DNA from: Isoetes taiwanensis | Lineage: Eukaryota; Streptophyta; Lycopodiopsida; Isoetales; Isoetaceae | Direction of reading: 5' to 3' | Length of the DNA stretch: 64,000 bases | Assembly: GCA_021234155.1 (NCBI GenBank) | Contig: JAJEKV010000008.1 | Span: 1,004,508 to 1,068,507 of the forward strand | Shown here: piece by piece, positions 47,327 to 56,939 of the stretch | Layout of the letters: each line of letters begins with the position of its first letter | How positions within the stretch are numbered: the stretch's first letter is position 1 | The notes under the pieces: generated by a model | Database searches by the model: none | Told to the model about the DNA's origin: nothing | The model's input: the letters and a program-made list of their open reading frames with translations, nothing else | Made by a program: the position numbers and the translations under genes

Positions 47327-47472
47327 ACTGATTCAAAAGTATTGATGTTATACACCGTTGGAAAGAGCCTGGAATAAGCTTTCCAACGAGCCCAACCCTG
47401 TTGCAATCGACCTTGCAGGTATGTGAGAGCTATGGCTTTTTGAAGTTCCACGGCAGAAACCCTAGCACCCAA

Positions 47473-47474
<2 letters not shown>

Positions 47475-47508
<34 letters not shown>
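47475..47508. repeat. (GA)n / (TC)n tract between LINEs C and A
   Basis: Thirty-four bases of pure AG repeat. It follows the 3' end of fragment C and precedes the first base of element A on the minus strand. Confidence 0.95.
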
Positions 47509-47510
<2 letters not shown>

Positions 47511-47959
47511 TTTTATTTTCCATCTATGGAGCCATCGGGCCTATTAGATGTTGCAGTTTCTGGATTGTCTAACAAAAACATGCATGTCAAAGTGCACCCC
47601 GGCTTTGAGGGCGACTTGTGCTCTCTCTGCGTCTTCTTTAAACTCTTCGGCAATTGTTTGTAGTTTCTTATTGAAACCGATCTCACTCCATTGCTTCAAT
47701 TAGGTACCTTCCGTGATGCTACACAGTTTGTGAAAAAAAGAACTCGGGAGGAAGGCTGGATTGCTCCCCATTCGGTCCCTTAGAGTTTGATATCTTAGGA
47801 CCGGTGGAGAACAAAATGTGCTTCATCCTCCATCCTCTCTATTTCATTGGACCCTATACCTTGCATGTCTGCTTTGCTTCCGCGAGGTATGTCACCCCAT
47901 CGCCAATCTCCACTCCCAAGTGATGTCTATTTGGTCGAATCTGCAGATTGTGTGCCTCT

Positions 47960-47968
<9 letters not shown>
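47509..47968 (-). mobile_element. 5'-truncated LINE 3' fragment (element C)
   Basis: A 460-bp piece bounded on both sides by (TC)n. On the minus strand it contains GSNEIERMEDEAHFVLH near 47842-47800, the same C-terminal motif as elements A, B and D, then KLQTIAEEFKEDAERAQVAL, then an end of the form ggaaaataaaagcatc(tc)n. Typical 5' truncation makes it the shortest member of the array. Confidence 0.75.

Positions 47969-48025
<57 letters not shown>
47969..48025. repeat. (GA)n / (TC)n tract between LINEs B and C
   Basis: Fifty-seven bases of AG repeat, directly after the 3' end of element B and directly before fragment C on the minus strand. It creates a false RERERE-type open frame. Confidence 0.95.
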
Positions 48026-48028
<3 letters not shown>

Positions 48029-49039
48029 GTTGTATTTATTACGTACGTAGACCACCGGTTCTATAGACGATCAATGTACATATTCAACGTTATAAAAGAT
48101 ATCCTCTAATGCATCTTTTGACAAGAATGCATTAGACTCTTCCCATCTCTCATCATGTATAACATTCACAGATCTTTAATACTCATTAACTGTTCTCTCT
48201 CATCAATATTTCCTTCAAGTATTTCCCAATGTGATGTCGGGCATATCAAAGAATTCCAAAGAAAGAGTTGAATGGATACCGTGCTTATCTCGAATCCACG
48301 AGTATGGCCGGGCACCTTACAATGACATGCAATTCACCTTCTACTTCTCCCATGTTGCATACTTTGCAAAATCTCAATTCATGGGAATATTACTCCAACG
48401 TCCTACTTCAACCCCAAGCCTATGGGAGCTAAGCGCATCCTGCTTATCATCCTGTGCAGGCCAAAAGACACACCTTCCTTGAGGTATTTGGCCTCTTGGA
48501 GAGTGGGATTTATATCTTGTCTATAGAAATGTTTTTTGTCTCCTCAGGGACTCTCGGCTTCTTCTAATGAGGTGCTCATGCACCCACTCTCTTAGATTGC
48601 CCTTATTCTCCCGTTATACCATGAATGTCCATCCCCCACTTCCTCATCCATTCCCTAATATCCGAGTACCATCCCTTGTCTCTTGTTTCTTCTAATGCTA
48701 GCCTTGGTAAGCTATCTTCCGGCATATCAAATAGCAACTTAGAGAGATATGTAAGCGTTCGCATAGGGCTTGACCTCTAGTGGCATCATGCCACACTCTA
48801 CAAGCGACATATCATATGGAGTTTGAGCTTTAGTACCCAATTCTCGTTTCTCAAGAACTTCTTCTTTCTTTCTCAACCTTTTTCCGGATTCTCTGAGATA
48901 ATCCCGCCCATACTTCACACCCATAGAGCAAAAACTGCTTGGACCAAAGACTTTCGATATAATGTAATAAGGGCTAAAGTCCCATATTTCTCTTTTCCAC
49001 TTTTACCAGATGCTATATAATGCTTCGAGGCCTCCATTT

Positions 49040-50030
49040 ACTCTATGCTCAACAATGAAGTTCGGCTATGCCCCTTGTCCACATGTATCCCTAGATACTT
49101 ATATGAGGTGACAATTTCCACGTGTTCTCCATGATAGAGGAATTTAAGATGATCTACTTTATTTGTCCCAAATACCATCATCTTAGTCTTTGACATATTT
49201 ACCCTCATACTTTTTCGTTTCACGGAAATGTGCGGCACAGATCTAAATGCTTCTCGCATGCCTTCCACCTAATGGGAAAGAAGAACAACATCATCAACAT
49301 ATAAGAGCAAAATGAACCATGCATCTAAACAATGGGGTCCCCTCCGCCATATTCTGACATCCAAGCTCGCAGCTTGGTCTATGAATAGGCCAAATAGTGT
49401 GGGCGACAATGGGCACCCCTTTGCTTCACCCCAATATTACTTTCTACCACATCTGCATTGCTCAATGTAGGGGGATGATAGCTGTACCAAAACTTTATCA
49501 TAAAGTATCTTCACCGCATGTCTAAGCTCAATTGGTACCCCTAGGACCTCCATTCTCTCCCATAAATTACTACGAGATACCGTGTCAAATGCCTTAGCAT
49601 AATCAACAAAAAGAGCATAAAGGGGTTTTTCTTACCCTTACTTGAATCAACCATAGCTCGCAAAAGTAACCAAATGATCAACTCAGATCTTTTTTGGTCT
49701 AAAGCCCCGCACCCATCGATGGCTCTAACATTATGTTTTTCAGCCGGGTGCTCAATTTACAATTCGAGCATAGCAGCAAATAATTTGGCATATAAACTAC
49801 TAACCAGAATCATCCCAATTTCCGGGATCATTCTCATCTCGACTTTATGCAAGGGATAACTCTGTTCGCCAAGTCTTGAGGAAACCCTTTGGCGCAAAAC
49901 ATTGTTAAATAATGACAACAATGCAACATGTATTGAGTTACCTGCCCATTTGAACATTTACAAAGAACCAGCCCAATTGAATCACCCGCTTTCGGGTTGG
50001 CAAGATGACTTAACCCTTCTTCTAAGTCTT
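49040..50030 (-). pseudogene. LINE B reverse transcriptase
   Basis: The frame 49957-49757 reads WAGNSIHVALLSLFNNVLRQ then YPLHKVEMRMIPEIGMILVS and KLFAAMLEL, the fingers region of a LINE polymerase. VVESNIGVKQ lies at about 49445-49411, followed after a one-base indel by the GCPLSP-like sequence. The thumb frame 49268-49038 contains MSKTKMMVFGTNK and SYKYLGIHVDKG. The ADD block is not intact. Confidence 0.85.
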
Positions 50031-50539
50031 CCAAATCAAAGCACCGATACCTACATCCCGTAAGTCAATATTACCCAGACATTGGCCTCCGCATGTGATA
50101 CAACGCTGACTTGCGCTTACTAAAGCCATGGTTTCCCGTGGGGTCTCTTTGCTTCATCTTAGGCTTAAGCTCATTCCAGAATTTTTTGAGATCCGCTATA
50201 GTGTCACGGATCAGCTCCTGGCCTTCTACGGTACACATACTTTTTCTTTTTGATTTCGTGAGTGCAAAATATTCTTTCTTTAATCTCTGTCTATCTTCCC
50301 CCTTGCTCCTTAAATGCCTCTCTTTTTTGCTCTACAAGACGCATCAAACCAACTATTGCATGGCAACCCTTCATCTTTCTCTGCGTGAGACAAAACAATC
50401 GGTGGCAACATCTAGAACTAACTCGCAATCTTGTCACTTAATTTATCGATTATGTTGGGCCAATTTGTTGTGGAGGCTCTTGCCTCACACTTCTTCATAT
50501 AGCTTTCCACTTTATGATATTTCATGCGTATGCGAGGGC

Positions 50540-51290
50540 TTAGAGACCTACAACGTGCTGGTGGCATGTGTAATTCTTGGTGCTTAACACAACCGTTATC
50601 GGTGTATGATCGAGATCTTTTCCATCTCTTCCCCCTATAGACATATGTAACACCTGTTCTGCAAACTGGGATGTAGCAAGAACGAGATCAACAACACTTG
50701 CATTTCTGCATGTGCACTTACCTGTACCTGGAAACCTCTGTGTGCCATTATAAACCAATAAATCAAGCCCGTCACCGCATATTAAGCACATGGTTGCCTT
50801 GGGGTGTAGGCCATCTTATTCTATCTCGTCCGTGGTTCTACTCCATCCTTCCCGGGATACTTCCTTATCATCAAGCATCTCAACCCATACGGATCCCTTC
50901 CATGCTAGCGATAGTGCTTGTTTGTAGCAATGCTCGCTTGAAATCTCCTAATAAGAGAACATCACCATCCGGCAAAGAATGAAAACACATCCCGTTCTAA
51001 GCTAAAAAGGGGTCATCCCGATCCGGTGGTCTGAAATATAATTTGGTGATTCTCTTGGCGGAAATTAACATCCTCCGCCACAAAGATCTGACCTTTTCGG
51101 CCTTGTAACTCCACCCGGATATGCTGCAATGATCCTTCTTTCATTCATTTTTTCACCCGGTGTTTCATGCCCGACCTTACATAGCATGCAATCCCACCAT
51201 GTCCTTTTTAGGCGCCAGCCTTTATTGTGCCAAACGGTGTGCAGTAAACCCATGTATGTCCGGTAAACCTTTTTCTTCATTTTCACAAGT
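50540..51290 (-). pseudogene. LINE B endonuclease domain
   Basis: Minus-strand order: TVWHNKGWRLKR near 51230, GDVLLLGDFKRALLQT at about 50972-50925 (the GDFN catalytic block with N replaced by K), then in one frame LDLLVYNGTQRFPGTGKCTC and RNASVVDLVLATSQFAEQ and DLDHTPI (50791-50590). The VVD and DH residues are present. Frameshifts occur between the blocks. Confidence 0.85.
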
Positions 51291-51402
51291 TTCTAAGAAG
51301 AACAAAACATCTACATTTGAAAATAGATCATCTACTACATCTATTTTATCTTTGACTAATAGAATTTATGTTCCAACACATTATCCTAGTGGTCTCAAAT
51401 AC

Positions 51403-52340
51403 CTATGCATTTTCTGGATTTTCCACCATGACCTTCCCCCGCCGCCAAGATGCGGCTTTTTCCCCGCTTGCCCTTGCTTCCTTGAGGATCTCGTTTTGTT
51501 CTTTGTACTCTTGAAACCGGTTCTTAGTAAGATCATCATTGATCCGGATCTTCTTTCCCTTGAGCATGGTCTTCTTTTTTAAGATATTAATCTTGTCTTC
51601 CTTTGATCTGAATTTGACAATAATGTGGCGATCCCTATCCCGGTTTGTTTGCCAATCCGGAATGCATGCGTAATGCACGAGATCTATCACCTACCATTTC
51701 ATTTTCACAAAAGCCCGAACAATGTCTTTGGTATTTTCTCGGTCTGTTCCGTATGCCAATCAAACGGATGTTCAATGCTTTTCTCTCCTTTCTTGCTCTT
51801 CTATAAAAGCTGATAATTGCTTTTGATTCCGAGATGTCCTTTTCTTCTGCTCTTCTACATCATCTTCGCAATCACTATCTTCACTCAAAACCTCTTGCTT
51901 GAAAGCTTCAAATTACCGCTTTAATTCCCTTCTTGAACTGCTCTAATTCCATTATCATATTGTGCTGATGATTTCTCCACTTCGCTTGCACATGAGCTAA
52001 CAAGAAAAATTTCAAATCACTTACCATGTTTTGGACGAGGCCTCCATTGATGTCTTCATAGACGGGTTGAGAATTCCATGGCTGCCCTTTATCCGCCAAC
52101 GGCATCTAATGATCTTGCTTGGTCCTTTGTACCCTCCGGGGCCGAGCCGGTTTTCTCACGAGCTTATGATTATTGGAGGAAAACCCGGGTTCCCTGTTTT
52201 CTTGATACTCGCCTCGTTCGTTCGCACGACTAGGTCCGATGATCTACTCCAAAGATCCTCGGTTCCCTTTTTTGTTTCGCTTAGTCCCATCTACAAATTG
52301 GGCTTTTTGCCATTTGTCCTACTACCCGCACCCAGATAAA
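51403..52340 (-). pseudogene. LINE B ORF1
   Basis: The upstream frame 52105-51908 is helical (KWRNHQHNMIMELEQFKKG). The well preserved frame 51690-51403 reads RDRHIIVKFRSKEDKINILK, then KKIRINDDLTKNRFQEYKEQ and ends after RRGKVMVEN. This is the RRM-C-terminal domain layout of L1-type ORF1 proteins, and it is the same layout as ORF1 of element A. Frame changes split the N-terminal half. Confidence 0.75.
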
Positions 52341-52517
52341 ACCCCTAAAATGCCAATTACAGATCACAAACTGAATCAAAGTATTGATGTTATACACCGC
52401 TCGAAAGAGCTCAAATAAGCTTTCCAAGAGCCCAACCCCAAGGTAACTGACATCAGATGTGAGAGCTATGGCTTTCCAAGTTACGTTAGTTAAACCCTAG
52501 CCCCCAGCCCAGCCCAC

Positions 52518-52521
<4 letters not shown>

Positions 52522-52578
<57 letters not shown>
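52522..52578. repeat. (GA)n / (TC)n tract upstream of LINE B
   Basis: Fifty-seven bases of AG repeat at the 5' side of element B. The sequence beyond it (52579 onward) is not LINE-like, so this may be the original host microsatellite into which the array grew. Confidence 0.95.
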
Positions 52579-52580
<2 letters not shown>

Positions 52581-52949
52581 AATGGGAAAAATTCTGAGGG
52601 AAAAACACCACAAAAAAGGGAGAACCCCAAAGGTGTTACTGAAGTCACAATGCTACCGAAAGAACATGAGAGATGATTTAACCAAGTCCACAATCCACGT
52701 TTCAAACCCATCATGACAACAAATGTCAAAAAAAAGAGGGCTGAGCAACCACATGTACATCGATCCTTTCTATGCAAGCGACACTAACTAAACACAAGTA
52801 ACCACTCAACGATCTCAAAAAATATTAGTGTGGGAGGGGAGGGAATCAAAGATCCAGTTCAAAGAGAACGCCAATGAGAATTGAGAAAGAGAACATAGCA
52901 TATATAGGGGAGAGAGGAGTCAAAAGAGGCATGAGCCAAAGAAGGCATC

Positions 52950-53157
52950 CCTTTCCCAAGAATGATGGTTTTATTCATGTTGAATAGAACCATTGCATTC
53001 TTGGGAAAGGACCTATGCACAAAGCATCAACATTCGACAGAAGAGAAACAATCTCAAACTCAAATAAAGATTGAAGATACAAGGGACCATAAGGTATAGA
53101 GGAGAAGACATCAACATCCGACATTGTTGTTTTGTGCATAGGACCTTTCCTAAGAAT
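52950..53157. repeat. Nested hairpin / inverted repeats
   Basis: An inner hairpin pairs 52950-52970 (cctttcccaagaatg, atggtt) with 52988-53010; arms match except for a 2-base bulge, around a 17-base loop. An outer inverted repeat pairs 52997-53036 with 53119-53157 (ggaaaggacctatgcacaaa versus its inverse). The inner stem is microRNA-precursor sized, but nothing shows processing. Confidence 0.7.
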
Positions 53158-54481
53158 TATTGGATTCAACGGTTTCGGGTATTTGTAGCAGCACTTATTA
53201 TTTTCTTTGAGGTAACGTTGTGTGTGTTTATGGATCATATACTTCTCAACCTGATCTCTCAATGTGGAGTCCGCTGGTAGTTCTGCAGAGATTAGATTAT
53301 CAATCATGTCTATTGGGATCTCATGCTCTGTCTTTACAACGAGCGTCCATTCGGTAATCTGCGCTTTTGAAATTCAATGATGTGCATCATATAGGATATG
53401 AGTCCGAGTATTTTGGCCACGTCGGATTCGTTCTCATAGTTATGAAGAAGCTTGGTCTTCTTTTGATCCTTGCAAGTGCAAGAGCATCTGCTACTTGAAC
53501 AACATACCATCGTCTGGAACATAAGAAGGATGTTGTTAGAGTTTTATAATGCGCATCGAGATCCTCGTCGTTGATCATGTTGCATTAGATTTCGTTGATA
53601 TCCCTCGATCACAATATAGTTGAGACGCTCTTCTTCGACTCTGGAGTACCTTTACCAAGTATGCATTGGAATCAAATGTTAGATGTTAATAGTGGATCCA
53701 ATCCCACAAGTTTGGAATAAAAGAAATGCTCACAACAGCCTTGGCCGCCGTGATAAATTTCTTGTACAATAATCTACATAAAGTAGCTATATACGCGTCT
53801 CCTCCATGTGATGGAACTCAATTTTTTCTCGTCTTTTGGCATATCAACTACCTTTGAAAGATCAAAGCAAAAGTACAAAAGAAAGACTCTCTTTTCACAT
53901 CATCCAATTGTAACCAAGTGATCCATATCAAATATCTCCTTGCCCTGTTTTCTACCCACAGAGAAGCCAAACAATTACAGGAGCAATTCAAAGAATAACA
54001 TTTCAAAGCCGAGATTAGCTTACATGCTGCCATCAATATGAACACTAAAATGGGCACAAATGGCCTTATGTACAAGATCCATAATTCAATTGTTGTGATC
54101 ACTATAGTACCTTTTTTTTTCTTTTCCTTTTGAAGATATATATAATTTTGCCACTGTAACCAGATCATATAGTCATAGATTATATGATTGTATGGGACAC
54201 CCATAAATGGTGGTGCTTCATGTAATCCATCCATGATCTCCAGTAGATACTAGAATCAAGGGTTTTGGAATTGCCAAGTACAATAAGTCCTCTTCGACCC
54301 TCTAGTCAATGCGACATTCATAATGAACCAGGGTCAGTGACAAAACTTAGCCCTATCAAGGTTGGATCGCATAAAGACAAAAAATAATGACCTGCATGAA
54401 CACAAATAAGAAACACTAATTCTTAAGGAAAATAGTCAATAAATTGTGTGTGATGATTGACCGTAGACAGATAGACGATAA

Positions 54482-54512
<31 letters not shown>

Positions 54513-55267
54513 GATAGAAAAACAAATGAATTTCAAATTTAAATGATGCATCAAAACATATCTTGACAAATTCCAAAAATTTGCACTTGACTTTAATGAT
54601 CAAAGTATGAATTGGAAAATAAAAATAAGAAACCAAATGATCGCATAAACAACACCATGGCAAAGCGAACTTGAGGTATGTGGGCCGCGAACTTTACAAT
54701 TAGATATGCTATGCCTTGAATTCCCGGCATGGAAGAAGTCTTGACGCTTGACAAATGGAGGCATTGCTGACACGTCGGAATTCAAGGCGCAAAGCCATTT
54801 CTGCAACGTGAAAATAGGATAGCAAGTATTCAGCAAGGTAAAAATCGTTGGAATGCCGAATTAAAACAGTAGAATGCTGAGTTAAAACGCTGGAATGTCG
54901 GGTTGAATCAAAGAATGCAGAGTAAAAAATCTTCTCCTCCGTGGGTTCAAAATAACTTAACATTCTTCAAAAGAAAATGTTCTACGTGGCACATGGTGAT
55001 TGGCAAACACGGCTGAATCCTTGCTACCCTGTTTTTACGTGATGATTCTTACTCTTATGTGGGCATAAAATGTGCGTGCTAATCTATGGAAAACAAGTTG
55101 CTAAAGCAACAGAGGGTTCCCCTCTAAACTGAAGTGAAATCTTAGGCGTAATACTTCATGGAAGCATTTATGCATAAGCCCATAGGTACCATTGCATGTG
55201 GGTGAGGAATTTTACCGCTTCATTGATGAGAATAAAGATTTGGAACCAAATAGGTCTTGAGAATGTA
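53158..55267. other. No gene seen; GATA microsatellite inside
   Basis: AT-rich DNA with short frames and no motif. A (GATA)n array with AAAT interruptions occupies about 54466-54520 and produces a false SIYLSIYL-type frame. Confidence 0.5.
54466..54520. repeat. (GATA)n microsatellite
   Basis: Tetranucleotide array of gata units with two aaata interruptions. No element end was recognised beside it. Confidence 0.9.
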
Positions 55268-55645
55268 AGCTAGTATAGCTAAGAAAAGGAAAAAAAGAAG
55301 ATGGCCCGGCATAGGGAGCCGATAGTTTTAGAGAGGCAAAAAAGATCAGGGGATAATAAATGCTATAAGTTATTGCACCACATGCAAGCAAAAGCAAAAC
55401 TTGTCCTATGTCGCCTACAACGTTTTTGTCCGAATTGAATCGTAGAGCTATGCTTACTAATGAAGAAAAAAGGAAAATAGAAGATGGCCCGAATAGAAGC
55501 GTATAGTTTTAGAGAGGCAGTGTGCGCCTGAGATAATAAATGTTATAAGTTACTGCACCACATGCAAGCAAAGGCAAAACCTGTCCTATGCTGCCTACAA
55601 CATTCTTTGTCTAAATTGAATCGCCGAGCTATGCTTATTGAGTGA
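55268..55645. repeat. 180-bp tandem duplication, two and a bit units
   Basis: Units start at agct in 55268, 55446 and 55627 (period 178-181 bp). Shared blocks include aagatggcccg, atagttttagagaggca, ataataaatg-tataagtta, tgcaccacatgcaagcaaa and aattgaatcg. The third unit is only about 19 bases long and ends at the inverted-repeat element. Confidence 0.85.
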
Positions 55646-55648
55646 ATC

Positions 55649-56192
55649 ATTAGGGTTTTTTTGAGATTAAAAAAGGGCCTTCAAAACATGCCAACTAAGC
55701 CAAATGAAGACAAATGAACTACCAATCAGAAATCAGAGCCTGACGGGTCCAGTCAGCAAAACTGTTATAACTAACTCACTAGATCACATTTTCTAGCATA
55801 ATTATTGATAGAAAAGTCCAAATGAACTCTCGTTTAGTGCAATAGATAGATCTCATTGAAATCTTTCCAACTTTAGATGCTTTGCACATATTTTAACCAC
55901 TTATGATTGTCAAAACTCCAAAAAATATAGTTTTTACCATTTTTACTATCCTACAGGACTAAAAGATATGCAAACCACCCAAGATTGGAAAGATCTCAAT
56001 GAGATCTATCTATTGCACTAAACAAAAACTCATTTGGACTTTTCTATCAACACTTATACTAGAAAATGTGATCCAGTGAGTTAGTTATAACTGTTTTGCT
56101 GACTGGATTACCAGCCTGCTTTTCTAATTGTAGTTCATATAGCTTAGTCGACAATTTTAGAAGGCCCTTTTATGATCTCAAAAATCCCTAAT
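55649..56192. mobile_element. 544-bp non-autonomous DNA element with long inverted repeats
   Basis: The ends are attaggg and ccctaat. Arms of about 235 bp (55649-55885 and 55945-56192) are inverse copies sharing ttgagat, aaagggccttc, ccagtcagcaaaac, gttataactaactcact, gatcacattttcta and gtgcaatagatagatctcat. The centre is only about 60 bp. No coding sequence is present. The structure fits a MITE or foldback element; long arms are common in Mutator-type derivatives, but I could not find a clear target duplication. Its transcript would fold into a long dsRNA. Confidence 0.85.
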
Positions 56193-56939
56193 GGTTAAAA
56201 CCCCGCATTGCAATTTCACGTCGTTTTGTTGCAACATTTGGTAGAAATTCGCATTAGCAGTTAGGTCCGTCACAAACCGATCCGTAGGATTATGATCCGG
56301 TAGGATTATCTGTAAGCTTTTGTATGTTGTGGTCCGAAGCAACGTCATGAAGAGCTGGATTGTCATGAAGAGTTGGATTGTTACAATCGATTAAATGCGT
56401 GCCTCTCTATTCTCTACCTCTGCATTAATCTGCTCCAAATACTTAAAGAAGTAATAAAGAACATTCTTTCTCATCTCCGGAGGAGGAGGCTGCAGACAAA
56501 AAGTGTATACTCCTCGTTCTTCGTACATATGATTTGTCCGTTCTTCTCAGACACGCTTTGTCCACTTCGCTACTTGAGGGTTTTGTTTAGGGTTTATGCT
56601 CGATCTTGGCGGCCATACCTTGAGCCATCAAGTTGCCCTTTTCTTTGGCATAATGGAAACCTCTCATTTTTTCGTACTTGCTATTTTGGTGTTTGTTCCC
56701 TGGCGATGCACAATGACGCCAGAACGCATGCTCCTCAATCGATCAAGCGATCAATCCATGCACACTGATAGTTCCCAGCAATTCATGCAATCTGCCAGTT
56801 CCATGGGATATCCCTTCGAGCAACAAACATTGAATTCGGCATCTTTTATTTTCTCCTATCTGTCGCCTTAAATTTAGCATATACTCCTCTCACCCTTTTT
56901 CCACACCAATCGCAAAATATGGCTGTCATATACAATATA
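56193..56939. other. No assigned gene
   Basis: Two overlapping plus frames (56373-56768 and 56596-56871) are open for 131 and 91 codons. The second has a serine/glutamine-rich end (SSQQFMQSASSMGYPFEQQ), which looks mildly protein-like, but I recognise no domain and see no splice partners. Confidence 0.4.

Larger units (their letters stand above)
42902..47474 (-). mobile_element. Full-length minus-strand LINE (element A)
   Basis: About 4.6 kb. From 47474: a leader shared with element B (agccatagctctcacat, gtgtataacatcaatactt), ORF1 (47326-46401), endonuclease (about 46000-45480), linker (about 45160-44960), reverse transcriptase (about 44450-43940) and a VVEDEAHV C-terminal motif (43230-43190). 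The 3' end is attaataaatttcatttac then ttca followed by (TC)n. All ORF2 parts are frameshifted, so it is non-autonomous. Similarity to B is domain-wide at the protein level but weaker in DNA, so the two are distinct members of one family group. Confidence 0.85.
48026..52521 (-). mobile_element. Full-length minus-strand LINE (element B)
   Basis: About 4.5 kb. From 52521: a leader like that of A, ORF1 (about 52340-51403), endonuclease (about 51290-50540), reverse transcriptase (about 50030-49040), a C-terminal RFCKVCNMGEVE and ELHVI motif (48380-48330) that forms a possible CCHC-like finger, and a 3' end of the form aataaatacaacattt(tc)n. It is the best preserved of the array yet still frameshifted in every domain. 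Confidence 0.85.

Noticed and set aside
52490-52777. Frame with a long LSLSLS run
   Set aside because: Produced by the (GA)n tract and LINE B leader; the same applies to the RERERE frame at 47847-48050.
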